From NCBI RefSeq assembly GCF_003336425.1, contig NZ_QEIO01000007.1:1-63740 (forward strand): a DNA stretch of 63,740 nucleotides, written 5' to 3'. Both the position numbers and the translations under genes were made by a program. The notes below the pieces were generated by a model. The model had not been told where the DNA came from. It searched no databases and saw nothing but the letters and a program-made list of their open reading frames with translations. This DNA is from Marinitenerispora sediminis (GTDB lineage: Bacteria; Actinomycetota; Actinomycetes; Streptosporangiales; Streptosporangiaceae). This document shows, in pieces, positions 10,330-18,930 of this stretch; position 1 is the stretch's first letter, and each line of letters opens with the position of its first letter.

Positions 10330-11356
10330 ACTTCTCAACACCCTCTACGTGCAGACCCAGGGCGCTGGCCTGTACCTCGATCACGACAGCGTCCGCATCC
10401 GCACCCCCGACGACGAATCCCGCCGTACCCTGCCACTGCGCAGGCTCGACGCCATCGTCGTCTACGGACACGTCAACATCAGCTCCGAACTGCAGGCCCG
10501 CTGCGCCGAGGACGGCCGCAGCATCGTGTGGATGTCACGCGCCGGCCGCTTCCTCTCCCGTATGGAGGGCCCTGTCCGCGGCAACGTGCTGCTCCGGCAC
10601 GCCCAGCACCAGATCCACGACCGGGAACAGACCCGTCTGGCCATCGCCCGCGCGTTCATCGCGGGCAAGATCCAGAACTCCCGGCAGATCATGCTGCGCG
10701 GAGCCCGTGACGTCCCCGATGCCGACCGAAAACGCGACATCCGGGCCAACATCAAGGAGTGCGAGACCTACCTGGCTGACGCCGCCGGCGCCGTGTCCGT
10801 CGACCAGCTCATGGGGATCGAAGGCAAGACCGCGCAGACCTACTACGAGGCGTTCGGGTGGATGCTGCGCCCTGACAACGACACCGGCCCGATGAGGGGC
10901 CGCAACCGCCGCCCGCCGACCGACCCGGTCAACGCGTTGCTGTCCTTCCTCTACGGCCTGACCCGCAGCCTCGTGCACGGTGCGGCCGAACAGGTCGGGC
11001 TCGACCCCTACGTCGGGTTCCTGCACAGCCTGCGCCCGGGCAAGCCCGCTCTCGCGCTCGACCTCATGGAAGAGTTCCGCCCGGTACTCGCTGACCGGCT
11101 CGCCCTCACGATGCTCAACCGCCACCAGGTCCAAGCCCGCCACTTCGAAACGCTGCCGGGAGGGGCGGTCAACCTCACCGATGAAGGCCGCACGATCGTC
11201 CTCACCGAATGGCAGCGCTGGAAACAGCGGGAATGGAAACACAAACTGCTGAAACGCGGGGTTCCCGCAGCGCTACTCCCCGTGGTACAGGCCCGCCTCC
11301 TCGCCCGCCATCTGCGCGGGGAACTCTCCGACTACCTTCCTTGGATTCCGGCGTGA
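10322..11356 (+). CDS. cas1: Cas1 integrase, type I-C
   Basis: 344 aa, the usual length for subtype I-C Cas1 (Cas1c). The beta-rich N-terminal domain is followed by the helical catalytic domain with metal ligands E167 (MGIEGKTAQ), H235 (GFLHSLRPGKPAL) and D247 (LALDLMEEFRP). Cas1 dimers with Cas2 insert new spacers at the leader-repeat junction. The start lies inside the cas4 coding end and the stop overlaps the cas2 ATG by one base. Catalytic residues look intact, which with the large arrays suggests that acquisition works or did so recently. Confidence 0.97.
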   Translation: MTELLNTLYVQTQGAGLYLDHDSVRIRTPDDESRRTLPLRRLDAIVVYGHVNISSELQARCAEDGRSIVWMSRAGRFLSRMEGPVRGNVLLRHAQHQIHDREQTRLAIARAFIAGKIQNSRQIMLRGARDVPDADRKRDIRANIKECETYLADAAGAVSVDQLMGIEGKTAQTYYEAFGWMLRPDNDTGPMRGRNRRPPTDPVNALLSFLYGLTRSLVHGAAEQVGLDPYVGFLHSLRPGKPALALDLMEEFRPVLADRLALTMLNRHQVQARHFETLPGGAVNLTDEGRTIVLTEWQRWKQREWKHKLLKRGVPAALLPVVQARLLARHLRGELSDYLPWIPA

Positions 11357-11649
11357 TGCAGCTGCTTCTCCTCACCTATGACGTCAACACCACCACACCC
11401 GAAGGGCGGCGCCGGCTCCGGACGGTGGCCCAGATCTGCGAAGGGTATGGCCGGCGTGTTCAAAAGTCGGTCTTCGAGATCATCAGCGACGAGCCTGGGG
11501 TGTTGACGTTGATCGACCGCATCGGCCGCGTGATCGACGACGAGGCCGACAGCATCCGCGTTTACCGGCTTCCGCCTGACGGATTCACGGTGGTGCGCAC
11601 CCTCGGGGCCGCCCGGGCGGTTGGGCACAACGACGCGATCATCATCTGA
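11356..11649 (+). CDS. cas2: Cas2, structural subunit of the spacer integrase
   Basis: 97 aa. The N-terminal beta strand LLLLTYDVNT carries the conserved Asp of the Cas2 ferredoxin-like fold, and RRLRTVAQICEGYGRRVQKSVFE is the usual first helix and second strand. Cas2 bridges two Cas1 dimers. I chose the ATG overlapping the cas1 stop because it gives the standard length and N-terminus; longer frames to the left lie wholly inside cas1. It is the last gene of the operon, and its stop is 17 bp before the array 2 leader element. Confidence 0.97.
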   Translation: MQLLLLTYDVNTTTPEGRRRLRTVAQICEGYGRRVQKSVFEIISDEPGVLTLIDRIGRVIDDEADSIRVYRLPPDGFTVVRTLGAARAVGHNDAIII

Positions 11650-11666
11650 TGAACGCCTTGGCCTCT

Positions 11667-11713
11667 GCTTGGGGACCTGAAGTGAGCAGAGAATCCCGGG
11701 GAGGTTCCCAAGC
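11667..11713 (+). promoter_or_regulatory. CRISPR leader element of array 2
   Basis: Counterpart of 2266-2312 with 39/47 identity. Here the end inverted repeat is nearly perfect: GCTTGGGGACCT pairs with AGGTTCCCAAGC with one G-T mismatch. It begins directly after the cas2 stop and lies 84 nt before the first repeat, the same spacing as array 1, while the sequence between is unrelated in the two leaders. Confidence 0.65.
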
Positions 11714-11797
11714 GAAAAACGGACGAAAGGGTTCGAATGGAAGCCGTGAGAACATGGGGCGCGCCTCAGCGTGGCGCATCTCCCCTGTTCAGGCGGC

Positions 11798-13765
11798 GTG
11801 GCAGTCGCCCTCCGGGGCGGCTGAGGATCGCAACTGCTCCCCAGCGTCGCCGCAAGGACCGGCGCCAGGGTGGCAGTCGCCCTCCGGGGCGGCTGAGGAT
11901 CGCAACGGCTCGGCGACCGGCGGCTGCGGCCCGGCGACGAGGGTGGCAGTCGCCCTCCGGGGCGGCTGAGGATCGCAACGCCTCCTGCCGCAGAGGTCGA
12001 GGGGGCTCGGACCGGTGGCAGTCGCCCTCCGGGGCGGCTGAGGATCGCAACACCGAGCGACTCGCGGCGGCCGAACAGGCAGCGGCGTGGCAGTCGCCCT
12101 CCGGGGCGGCTGAGGATCGCAACCGACGCTTGGAGTTCGAGCTCGCGGGCCTCCCGGGGTGGCAGTCGCCCTCCGGGGCGGCTGAGGATCGCAACCCCGG
12201 GATCTCAGGTCCGCGTAAACGGTGTCACGGGCGTGGCAGTCGCCCTCCGGGGCGGCTGAGGATCGCAACGAGCAACAGGCCGGCTACCGGCTGTCGGGGG
12301 AGCGTGGCAGTCGCCCTCCGGGGCGGCTGAGGATCGCAACGTTGCCGGCGGTCGGCCACAGCTCGATCGTGGCGGGTGGCAGTCGCCCTCCGGGGCGGCT
12401 GAGGATCGCAACGGCCGGATGCAGTACCAGGACGACCGGGTCTGAGGTGGCAGTCGCCCTCCGGGGCGGCTGAGGATCGCAACTCCGTCATGATGTCCAC
12501 GATCTTGACCGTCTCCCGGTGGCAGCCGCCCTCCGGGGCGGCTGAGGATCGCAACTTGGGCTCGACCAGCCGGGAGCGGGTGCGAGGGTCGTGGCAGCCG
12601 CCCTCCGGGGCGGCTGAGGATCGCAACGGTGAACGCACACTCACGTCTCTGACCTACGCCGACGTGGCAGCCGCCCTCCGGGGCGGCTGAGGATCGCAAC
12701 GCGTCAAGAAACCCTGACAAGCGAGAGGAGTCGATGTGGCAGCCGCCCTCCGGGGCGGCTGAGGATCGCAACGTGACGCCCTGGTGGCGCTGATTGAAGA
12801 GCTCAATGTGGCAGCCGCCCTCCGGGGCGGCTGAGGATCGCAACGGCCCCTCGACGTGCCACGCCTCGCCGGCGCGAACGAGTGGCAGCCGCCCTCCGGG
12901 GCGGCTGAGGATCGCAACAGGGCTCCTCGTCTCGGTCATCTGCGCCCTGGCCGGTGGCAGCCGCCCTCCGGGGCGGCTGAGGATCGCAACGATCGAGGTC
13001 TACCTGGACGACGAGCTGGTGGAGTGTGGCAGCCGCCCTCCGGGGCGGCTGAGGATCGCAACCTCGGGGCTCATGCCTTCGGCCGTGGCCTGGGTGTGTG
13101 GCAGCCGCCCTCCGGGGCGGCTGAGGATCGCAACCCACCTCGTGCCCTGGTGACGTGCTGCGCGGCATGGTGGCAGCCGCCCTCCGGGGCGGCTGAGGAT
13201 CGCAACGACTGTTCCAGCCTCATGCAGTACGCGTGGTGGCAGCAGTGGCAGCCGCCCTCCGGGGCGGCTGAGGATCGCAACTCGACTGACAGCCTCTCTG
13301 TCGCCGAGCAGGCGTAGTGGCAGCCGCCCTCCGGGGCGGCTGAGGATCGCAACTTGGAACCAGCACATCGACGCACTGTCGATATGCGGTGGCAGCCGCC
13401 CTCCGGGGCGGCTGAGGATCGCAACGCTGGATAGCCGGCACGGCATCGCCATGGTGCGTGTGGCAGCCGCCCTCCGGGGCGGCTGAGGATCGCAACGCCC
13501 CTCCTTCCGGAGCCGGTCGTAGGCATCCCGGTGGCAGCCGCCCTCCGGGGCGGCTGAGGATCGCAACGTCATCGACCACACGGCGTGGAGCGACGGCGAC
13601 CGGTGGCAGCCGCCCTCCGGGGCGGCTGAGGATCGCAACCCGGAGAGCCACCCCGGCTACGACGAGGACGCTCCGGGGGCAGCCGCCCTTCGGGAGGCTG
13701 AGGATCGTAACGTTCCGTGGTCAGGGTTCTGGTAGACGTCGGCGTGTGGCAGCCGCCCTTCGGGG
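11798..13765 (+). CRISPR. CRISPR array 2: 28 repeats (last two degenerate or truncated), 27 spacers
   Basis: Same 37-nt repeat family and orientation as array 1. Repeats start at 11798, 11870, 11943, 12015, 12087, 12159, 12233, 12304, 12376, 12447, 12519, 12591, 12664, 12736, 12808, 12882, 12954, 13026, 13098, 13170, 13245, 13317, 13389, 13460, 13531, 13603, 13676 (degenerate, 36 nt) and 13746 (only 20 nt left). Spacers are 34-38 nt. The first ten repeats read GTGGCAGTCGCC; from the eleventh on they read GTGGCAGCCGCC, turning one stem pair from G-U to G-C. The two trailer-end repeats have a TTCG loop. The leader is on the left, next to cas2. Confidence 0.98.
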
Positions 13766-13855
13766 ATCACTTGCGATTGCGGCCTTTCGTCCTAAACACA
13801 CGGGGCCCGTCGGACGCGTGCAGGTCAGGACGACTGGTGTGCAGTGACGACTGCT

Positions 13856-15180
13856 TCAAGAATGTGATCCGATGATGCGGGCCAACGCCTCACGACGCAG
13901 GCGTTCGTGTGCATCGCGCGCCGAACTCAACAACCGCAGGACTTGGCGTCGGTCGTCGTCCTGTGCTTCCGCGTACAAGACCGCCGCGCGCTGGAAGGCA
14001 TGCATCGCCTCAAACATTTGCTGCACCTCGCGGAGTGTGAGGCCGAGGTTACTCCACGCCCCCGCTTCGCGATGAAGGTCGCCGATTTGTTGGTAGAGGT
14101 CGCGGGCGCGTTCGTGGACAGTGATGGCTTCGTCGTAGTGGTGGACGGAGCGGGGTGTGAGGCCGAGGTTGTTCCATGCGTCGGCCTCGCTGTGGCAGTC
14201 ATCGATTTGTTGGTAGAGGTCGCGGGCGCGTTGCAAAACAGCGATCGCTTCGTTGAATCGGTGGAGATCCTGTAGCGCGGAGCCAAGGTTATTCCAGAAG
14301 TCGGCTTCATTGCGGAGATCCCCGATCGCTCGGGCGATATCGCGGGCCATGGTGGCCACGGTTAGCTGGTCGCTGAGGAATCGTCGCCAGGACAGGTACT
14401 CGCAGAGGGGAGCGCTCACGCGAACAGCGACGTGAGGGTGATCGCCTCCAGCCGTGGTGACAACGGCGATGAGGTTGGTGCGTTCGGCGTTCGGCGTTCG
14501 GCGTTCAGCCACGCCAAAGCATCGTCGCGTCCATCGAAGATATGTGGACTCTCGTCACCTGGCAGAGCGCGCAGGCAACCAGCGGCCGCCTCGGCGCGGA
14601 CCAAGTAGAAGTCGAGAAGACGATCGCGCGCCTCTTCGTGAGCTGTTGCAGTTCTCGGGGCGCTGTCAGTGTGGGTGGCGCGTTGGACCTCGGCGTAGTC
14701 ACGGAGCAGACCGTGCATGGACCACCGTCTGCTCTCGGTGTCGTGGCGGATGAGGCGGGCAGCGGCCAGATCGGTGAGTATCTCCTCCACATCCTCGGTT
14801 GGCATGCCGGCAAGCGCAGCAGCGCCGCAGGTCGAGATGTCGGGTCCCGGGTTCAGTGTGAGGCGGACAAACATCTCTCCCTGACGCTCGCTCAGTTTTT
14901 CAAATGAGGCGTCGAAGGCACTCCGCATTCTCGATGAGCTTGCCCCCAGTTCTATCTCGTCCGGGCGCTTCGAAGTGTCGGCGAGTCGGGCTGCCAGGGC
15001 ACGCGGGGTCTGGTGGGGGTGGCTGGTTAGCAGCGTTGCAGAGAGCTTCAACGCCAGCGGCAGGTGTCCGCATGTCCGCGTGAACTCGCCGAGCCCTTCG
15101 GTGTCGACGATGCGAGGGTCATCCGGGCCGAACATGTGTGGGTGACTGAGGATTTCAACCCGTACAGTCGGGCGGCAGCG
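13856..15180 (-). pseudogene. Broken NB-ARC/TPR signalling ATPase (STAND/AfsR-like), 5'-truncated and frameshifted
   Basis: Read on the minus strand, the first part carries the end of an NB-ARC module (GLGEFTRTCGHLPLALKLSA, equivalent to the GLPLAL motif) and a winged-helix part ending in SMHGLLRDYAEV. The second part, in another frame, is a TPR domain with repeated WNNLG..L and A..RARDLYQQIGD units. The switch is at a 7-bp tandem repeat (14480-14507): two extra copies relative to the expected LAWLNAERTNLIAVV sequence shift the frame. The Walker A part and any N-terminal effector are missing: the frame closes at a stop near 15181, next to an orphan CRISPR-like repeat. Such ATPases act in transcriptional regulation or defence. 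As it stands it is probably non-functional. Confidence 0.8.
14480..14507. repeat. Four-copy 7-bp tandem repeat causing a frameshift
   Basis: Units GCGTTCG at 14480, 14487 and 14494, then GCGTTCA at 14501. It lies inside the NB-ARC/TPR gene. A change of one or two copies alters the reading frame; a change of three copies preserves it. Confidence 0.9.
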
Positions 15181-15194
15181 TTACGCTCCTTGAA

Positions 15195-15226
15195 GTGGCA
15201 GCCCTGTGGGGGCTGAGGATCGCAAC
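15195..15226 (+). repeat. Orphan degenerate CRISPR repeat
   Basis: A 32-nt unit beginning GTGGCAGCCC and ending CTGAGGATCGCAAC. It keeps the 5' block and the full 11-nt handle AGGATCGCAAC; its hairpin is shortened to 6 bp (CAGCCC/GGGCTG). It lies about 1.4 kb beyond array 2, in the same orientation, right at the truncated 5' end of the NB-ARC gene. A weaker match to the repeat 3' end (15 of 19 bases) lies at 15141-15159, exactly 35 nt upstream. Confidence 0.75.
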
Positions 15227-15256
15227 GGTGGCATGCCGTCGTCGCATTTCTTGCAA

Positions 15257-15288
15257 GGGGGCGGGAGCTGTGGGAGCTAGCCGCCCCC
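15257..15288. terminator. GC-rich hairpin in the AT-richer intergenic region
   Basis: 8-bp stem GGGGGCGG (15257-15264) with CCGCCCCC (15281-15288), followed by TATATAAAA. It may be a terminator or a decayed element end. The surrounding 15227-15490 stretch is AT-richer than its neighbours and has no recognisable gene. Confidence 0.35.
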
Positions 15289-15490
15289 TATATAAAACAC
15301 TCCCATCTTTGATTAGCTAACGCATGTGTCCTAAAATCGGACATAAACCTCGGAATCTTGTCTTTGGTGTGTGGGCAACCCTAAGGTGGACTGACTTCGC
15401 AATCGGCTCCGGAAGCTTCGGTGGTATGCCCTCGACCATGGCGTCAGTCCGCTAGGCTCGCTCCGCGATGCCTAGTTGTAGTGAGGAGAC

Positions 15491-15685
15491 ATGGACATAA
15501 GACCCGACAAGCTAAGCGATCCACGCGGAGTCGTTTTCTGTGTGTGTGCAACCGTGCTGCTTGGTGTGGTTTTCTGGGGGTATTTCCGTTCAGTGTTCCC
15601 TTCGAAAGGTCGACACAGCCGCAGCCCTCTACAGGATCGGCGATCGTGCCGGCCAGGAACTAGAGGATCAGGTGAGGTGGGCTGA
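15491..15685 (+). CDS. Small membrane protein, possibly frameshifted
   Basis: 64 aa behind a clear GTGAGGAGAC ribosome-binding site. Residues 14-33 (VVFCVCATVLLGVVFWGYF) form one membrane segment. The tail after about residue 38 is Arg/Ser-rich and looks out of frame. The next frame continues as KVDTAAALYRIGDRAGQ and closes at 15722, which looks more like real coding, so a single frameshift near 15605 may have split a gene of about 75 residues. A strong hairpin follows. Function unknown; no similarity recognised. Confidence 0.4.
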   Translation: MDIRPDKLSDPRGVVFCVCATVLLGVVFWGYFRSVFPSKGRHSRSPLQDRRSCRPGTRGSGEVG

Positions 15686-15744
15686 GCTAACTGCTAAGAC
15701 CGCCCTGCTTTTGTCCAACTGACGGAAACTTCATACGTGATGGT

Positions 15745-15771
15745 GTCCCCGGACGTGATTCGTCCGGGGAC
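15745..15771 (+). terminator. Strong hairpin terminator after the small membrane protein
   Basis: A perfect 11-bp stem GTCCCCGGACG / CGTCCGGGGAC with a 5-nt loop, 23 nt after the last stop of the preceding ORF. Confidence 0.6.
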
Positions 15772-16219
15772 CATATTCGGTGCGAAGGGAGGCGAGGTCG
15801 TAGTAGCGCCGTCCCTCCTTGCCGACAACACTGCTGTGGAACGTTCCACCGATGAAGCCGAAGTGGTGTCGAGGTGTGGCCCCGACGTGCACTCGGCTGG
15901 GCTGGCAGCTCGCTGAATGGCGTCGCCAGGGGTGCCACTAGATGGAGGAAATGTTCCCTGCCTCCGCCGCCAAGTTTGCCCGGTTGGTGAGCTGGTCCCT
16001 ACCTCCTAGCGGTAAGGGTGAACGCTATATCGGCGTACTGGCTCGTTCTTTCGGAATGGTAGGCCGGTCTCGTGTGGTCGTTGATCGCCCTCTGATCGTC
16101 TCGTGATTGTTGACTGATTAATTCTTGATTGCGGCTTGATTGTGGGGTGAGTGTGTTCTGATTACGGGTTCTTCTTTCGTGGCCGGCGCCATGTTGGACG
16201 CCGACCCCGGGGAGGTCTT
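15772..16219. other. Intergenic stretch with no gene seen
   Basis: About 450 bp of mixed composition. No frame shows protein-like features on either strand. The 16080-16150 part is AT-rich with repeated TGATTG/TTGATT words. Confidence 0.4.
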
Positions 16220-16804
16220 GTGTCGGGTTTTCTTGTTTCGCCGTTGGATGTGGTGGAGCGGGAGTTCGTTTGGAGGTTCCGGAACCGTTGTGTTTGGGCG
16301 GGCGGTCGGTGGCGGAGGTATTGGAACGTGAGGTCGGGCTGGTAGAGCTCCGGACGCTGCTGTTGCGCGGTGGCACGTCGCGTGAGTTGCGGGATGGTGT
16401 GTGGCGGGTTGTGGTTCGTCGTGCGCGGGTGTCCGGGGAGTGGATGGTGGGGGCGGCCAGGCTCCGAATGCTGGCGTTGAAGGCCGTCGCCCGTCGTACC
16501 AGTCGGGGATTGGACGCTCAGGCTGTCGCGGATGGCGAGGATCCTGGCGGGCTTCCTGGTGGCGGTGCGTCAGGTCGATACAAGCTGGTCGAACCTGGTG
16601 TGGCTGTTGCGGTGCCGTGCGGAGCGTGCCGGGCTGCGCGCCCGCATGGTGAGGCCAGCCGGCTGCTCCTCGTGGTTGAGCTTGCGGGGCTGGCGGTGGC
16701 GGAGGAGGGTGGAGGGCATCCCGACCCCGTTCTGGTCGGCGTGGTTCGCCGCGGTGTGCTGAGCGGTGTGGAAGCCGAGATGATCGCGGCGACGCGGTTG
16801 CCAA
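16220..16804 (+). pseudogene. Decayed actinobacterial mobile-element protein (helix-turn-helix type, function unknown)
   Basis: Three frames must be joined to read a protein. It begins SGFLVSPLDVVERE, continues as SVAEVLEREVGLVELRTLL and RRARVSGEWMVGA, switches to LAGFLVAVRQVDTSWSNLVW near 16520, and returns with GHPDPVLVGVVRRGV and VEAEMIAATRLPS. The GHPD...EAEMIAATRL pattern resembles the sigma-factor-like or helix-turn-helix hypothetical proteins common in integrative elements of Streptomyces-type genomes; this identification is from memory of the pattern and not secure. Several frameshifts and an abrupt join to the recombinase fragment show that it is dead. Confidence 0.4.
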
Positions 16805-17308
16805 GCGGACACCGCGCAGGAGATCGAGCGGTTGCGGCGGGAGGTCGCGGACATCACGCTGCGGCAGACACGCCTGGTCCGCAGCATCGAACTCGAAGAT
16901 CCGCAGAGCCCAGTGGGTCCGAACATCAAGGCCCGGATCGCCGAGCTGGCGGAGGAGGGGCGGGCCAAGGAACAGCGGCTCTGCGAGCTGGACGTTCAGC
17001 GGGAGCCTGTACAGGTGCCCGAACTCCTCGATGTTATGCCGATCACATCGATGGACCTTCAGCATGTCCCGGAGGATGTCCTGCGCCCACTCTTCGAGGC
17101 GTTCCGGCTGAAACTGCGGGTGGACAAGGAGAATGGTCGACTGTCCGTGGGGGTGACCCTGCTCCCGGAGACCGTCGCGGCGGTGCGGGAGGTGGCCGCG
17201 CGGGTTGCGGGTATCCTGGCATGTCCCGAGTTGCCGGTCTGTGTGGTGGCCCCAGCAGGATTCGAACCTGCGACACCCGCTTTAGGAGAGCGGTGCTCTG
17301 TCCCCTGA
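16805..17308 (+). pseudogene. C-terminal fragment of a large serine recombinase, running into tRNA-Arg
   Basis: The frame begins without a start codon as ADTAQEIERLRREVADITLRQ and continues with a long coiled coil (SIELEDPQSPVGPNIKARI, ELAEEGRAKEQRLCELDVQ) and LFEAFRLKLRVDKENGRLSV. This is typical of the region after the zinc ribbon in large serine recombinases. The catalytic and recombinase domains are absent. The frame has no stop of its own before the tRNA: its last residues (AGFEPATPALGERCSVP) are antisense tRNA-Arg. It is a fragment left by an element integrated at, or recombined near, this tRNA. Confidence 0.65.
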
Positions 17309-17319
17309 GCTATGAGGCC
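17244..17319 (-). tRNA. tRNA-Arg (anticodon CCT)
   Basis: 76 nt including encoded CCA. Acceptor GGCCTCA pairs with TGGGGCC, with one G-U pair. The anticodon stem CCGCT/AGCGG holds the loop CTCCTAA, so the anticodon is CCT, reading AGG. The T arm is GCAGG-TTCGAAT-CCTGC. The 3' end faces the recombinase fragment. Confidence 0.95.
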
Positions 17320-17695
17320 GTTGGGAACCCAAGACTAACGGACGAACGTCGCCGATGGGGGCAGCGTCGGGAGAAGGTGGGGTGAGGGCGCCTCTGGAGG
17401 GCGTGAGGTTGAGTACCCTGTCTCCCCGAAGGGTTGTCATTGTTTCTGGGTGGCGTGCATCACAGTGGTGTGGTGTGTGCGGCGCGGTCTTCCCCCCGAT
17501 GGAGGCCGGTCGGGAAGCGATGGCGGCTCTGATCAGCTGATGCGTCGAGTGCCCGCGCGGTCCTGGGAGGCAGGGATGCGGAGGGTGCTCTCGCAGTACG
17601 TGTTCGGTCGACCACATGGCCGCACCCCTCATGTGTGCGTGTAGTACGTTGCGATGCGGCCACGCCAACGACCGAGAGGCAGCCGGAGGATCCAC
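17320..17695. other. Intergenic region upstream of the peptidase
   Basis: About 375 bp with no credible gene. It presumably holds the promoters of the tRNA (leftward) and of the peptidase (rightward); no clear promoter hexamers were identified. Confidence 0.4.
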
Positions 17696-18823
17696 GTGCC
17701 GTTCTTTCGCGATTCGCCGCGGCCGGTGACCCGTGTGCCGAGAAGCGTGGCCTCGGCCGGTCAGGGGCGGTCTCGGTTCACCGTCGGGTTGACGGTGACG
17801 CTCGTGCTCTCCCTGTTCGCGGGGCCCGGCACCCAGGTGCTGCTGGCGCCGTTGACCGACCGGGCTGCCGCGGACGTGGACCTGGACACCCTCAAGGAGG
17901 AGGCGGAGCAGGCCCGGGAGGAGCTGGAGGAGGCCACCGACGCCTACACCGAGCGCGAGGAGGCGCTGGAGGAGGCGCAGGAGGATCTCGTCAAGACGCT
18001 GCACGAGCTCCAGCAGACCGAGCTGCAGCTGTCCGAGATGCGGGTGCCGCTCGCCCAGCTCGCGAGCACGCTGTACAAGCAGCCCGATGTCGGCGTGATG
18101 GGGCTCATGACCTCCGACACGATTGACGAGGACCTGCGGGCCGAGTCGCACGTGGTCAAGCTCTCCGAGGACCAGGACGCGATGCTCGCGGAGGCCAATG
18201 AGCTGCGCGAGCAGCAGACCGAGCTCACCACCGCCGCGCAGGAGCTCCAGTCGCAGACGCAGCTGGAGCGGGTGGAGCTGGCCGGCGACCTGGAGGAGCT
18301 GCGCCAGAAGTCCGAGGAGAGCACCGAGCGGCTCACCAGCGAGCTGGAGGAGCGCGGGCTGTCCGTGGACGCCTACATGGCGGGAGTGGAGTGCGACCCC
18401 AACGCGGGCCAGGCCGCCTCCGGCTACCCCAACGGGCTGCTGCCGCAGAACGCGCTGTGCGAGCTCCACGAGAGCGGGCACTTCCTGCGCGCTGACGCCG
18501 CCGTGGACTTCCTTATGATGAACGAGGCGTTCACCGAGAACTTCGGCAAGCAGATCTGCCTCACCAGCTCCTACCGCGACCTGGCCAACCAGCAGCGGGT
18601 GTACGTGGAGCAGCCCCCCGGCAACGCGGCCGTCCCCGGCACGAGCAACCACGGTCTCGGGCTGGCGGTCGACATGTGCGGCGGCGTGCAGAACCAGGGA
18701 TCACCGGAGTTCAACTGGTTGGAGGCCAACTCCCGAACATACGGGTGGTACCACCCGCAATGGGCGTACTCCAGCCCCTTCGAGCCTTGGCACTGGGAGT
18801 ACGAGGCCGCCGGCGGGGGCTGA
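17696..18823 (+). CDS. Secreted M15-family D-alanyl-D-alanine carboxypeptidase (VanY-like) with coiled-coil N-terminus
   Basis: 375 aa from the GTG behind GGAGG. The N-terminus has Arg residues then a hydrophobic segment (FTVGLTVTLVLSLFAGPG), a signal peptide or anchor. A long Glu/Leu-rich coiled coil follows (about residues 60-215). The C-terminal VanY domain has SSYRDLANQQ, the zinc motif SNHGLGLAVD (His and Asp ligands) and the terminal PWHWEY His ligand. Such enzymes trim D-Ala from peptidoglycan stems or cut cross-links. The coiled-coil plus peptidase layout recalls envelope hydrolases controlled by partner proteins, but no partner gene is adjacent. Downstream mscL is convergent. Confidence 0.88.
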   Translation: MPFFRDSPRPVTRVPRSVASAGQGRSRFTVGLTVTLVLSLFAGPGTQVLLAPLTDRAAADVDLDTLKEEAEQAREELEEATDAYTEREEALEEAQEDLVKTLHELQQTELQLSEMRVPLAQLASTLYKQPDVGVMGLMTSDTIDEDLRAESHVVKLSEDQDAMLAEANELREQQTELTTAAQELQSQTQLERVELAGDLEELRQKSEESTERLTSELEERGLSVDAYMAGVECDPNAGQAASGYPNGLLPQNALCELHESGHFLRADAAVDFLMMNEAFTENFGKQICLTSSYRDLANQQRVYVEQPPGNAAVPGTSNHGLGLAVDMCGGVQNQGSPEFNWLEANSRTYGWYHPQWAYSSPFEPWHWEYEAAGGG

Positions 18824-18930
18824 GCCGCCAGTCCGAGCCGCCAGCCGGCGCCCGCCGGCCGGGCGGCTGGCCCCGGCGCCGGACCGGTGCGGGTCCGGCC
18901 GGCGCGGACGGCCGCCCGGCCCGCCGGCGG

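Noticed and set aside
15195-15490. A CreTA-type toxin with a crRNA-like antitoxin at the orphan repeat
   Set aside because: The repeat is suitable, but no short toxin ORF with matching promoter complementarity was found next to it. The 9-nt match GGCATGCCG to 14811-14819 is too short to be meaningful.
17244-17319. A direct repeat of the tRNA-Arg 3' end marking the other end of an integrated island
   Set aside because: I scanned the left 17 kb for the T-arm and acceptor sequence and found no second copy. The boundary may be outside the window or lost.
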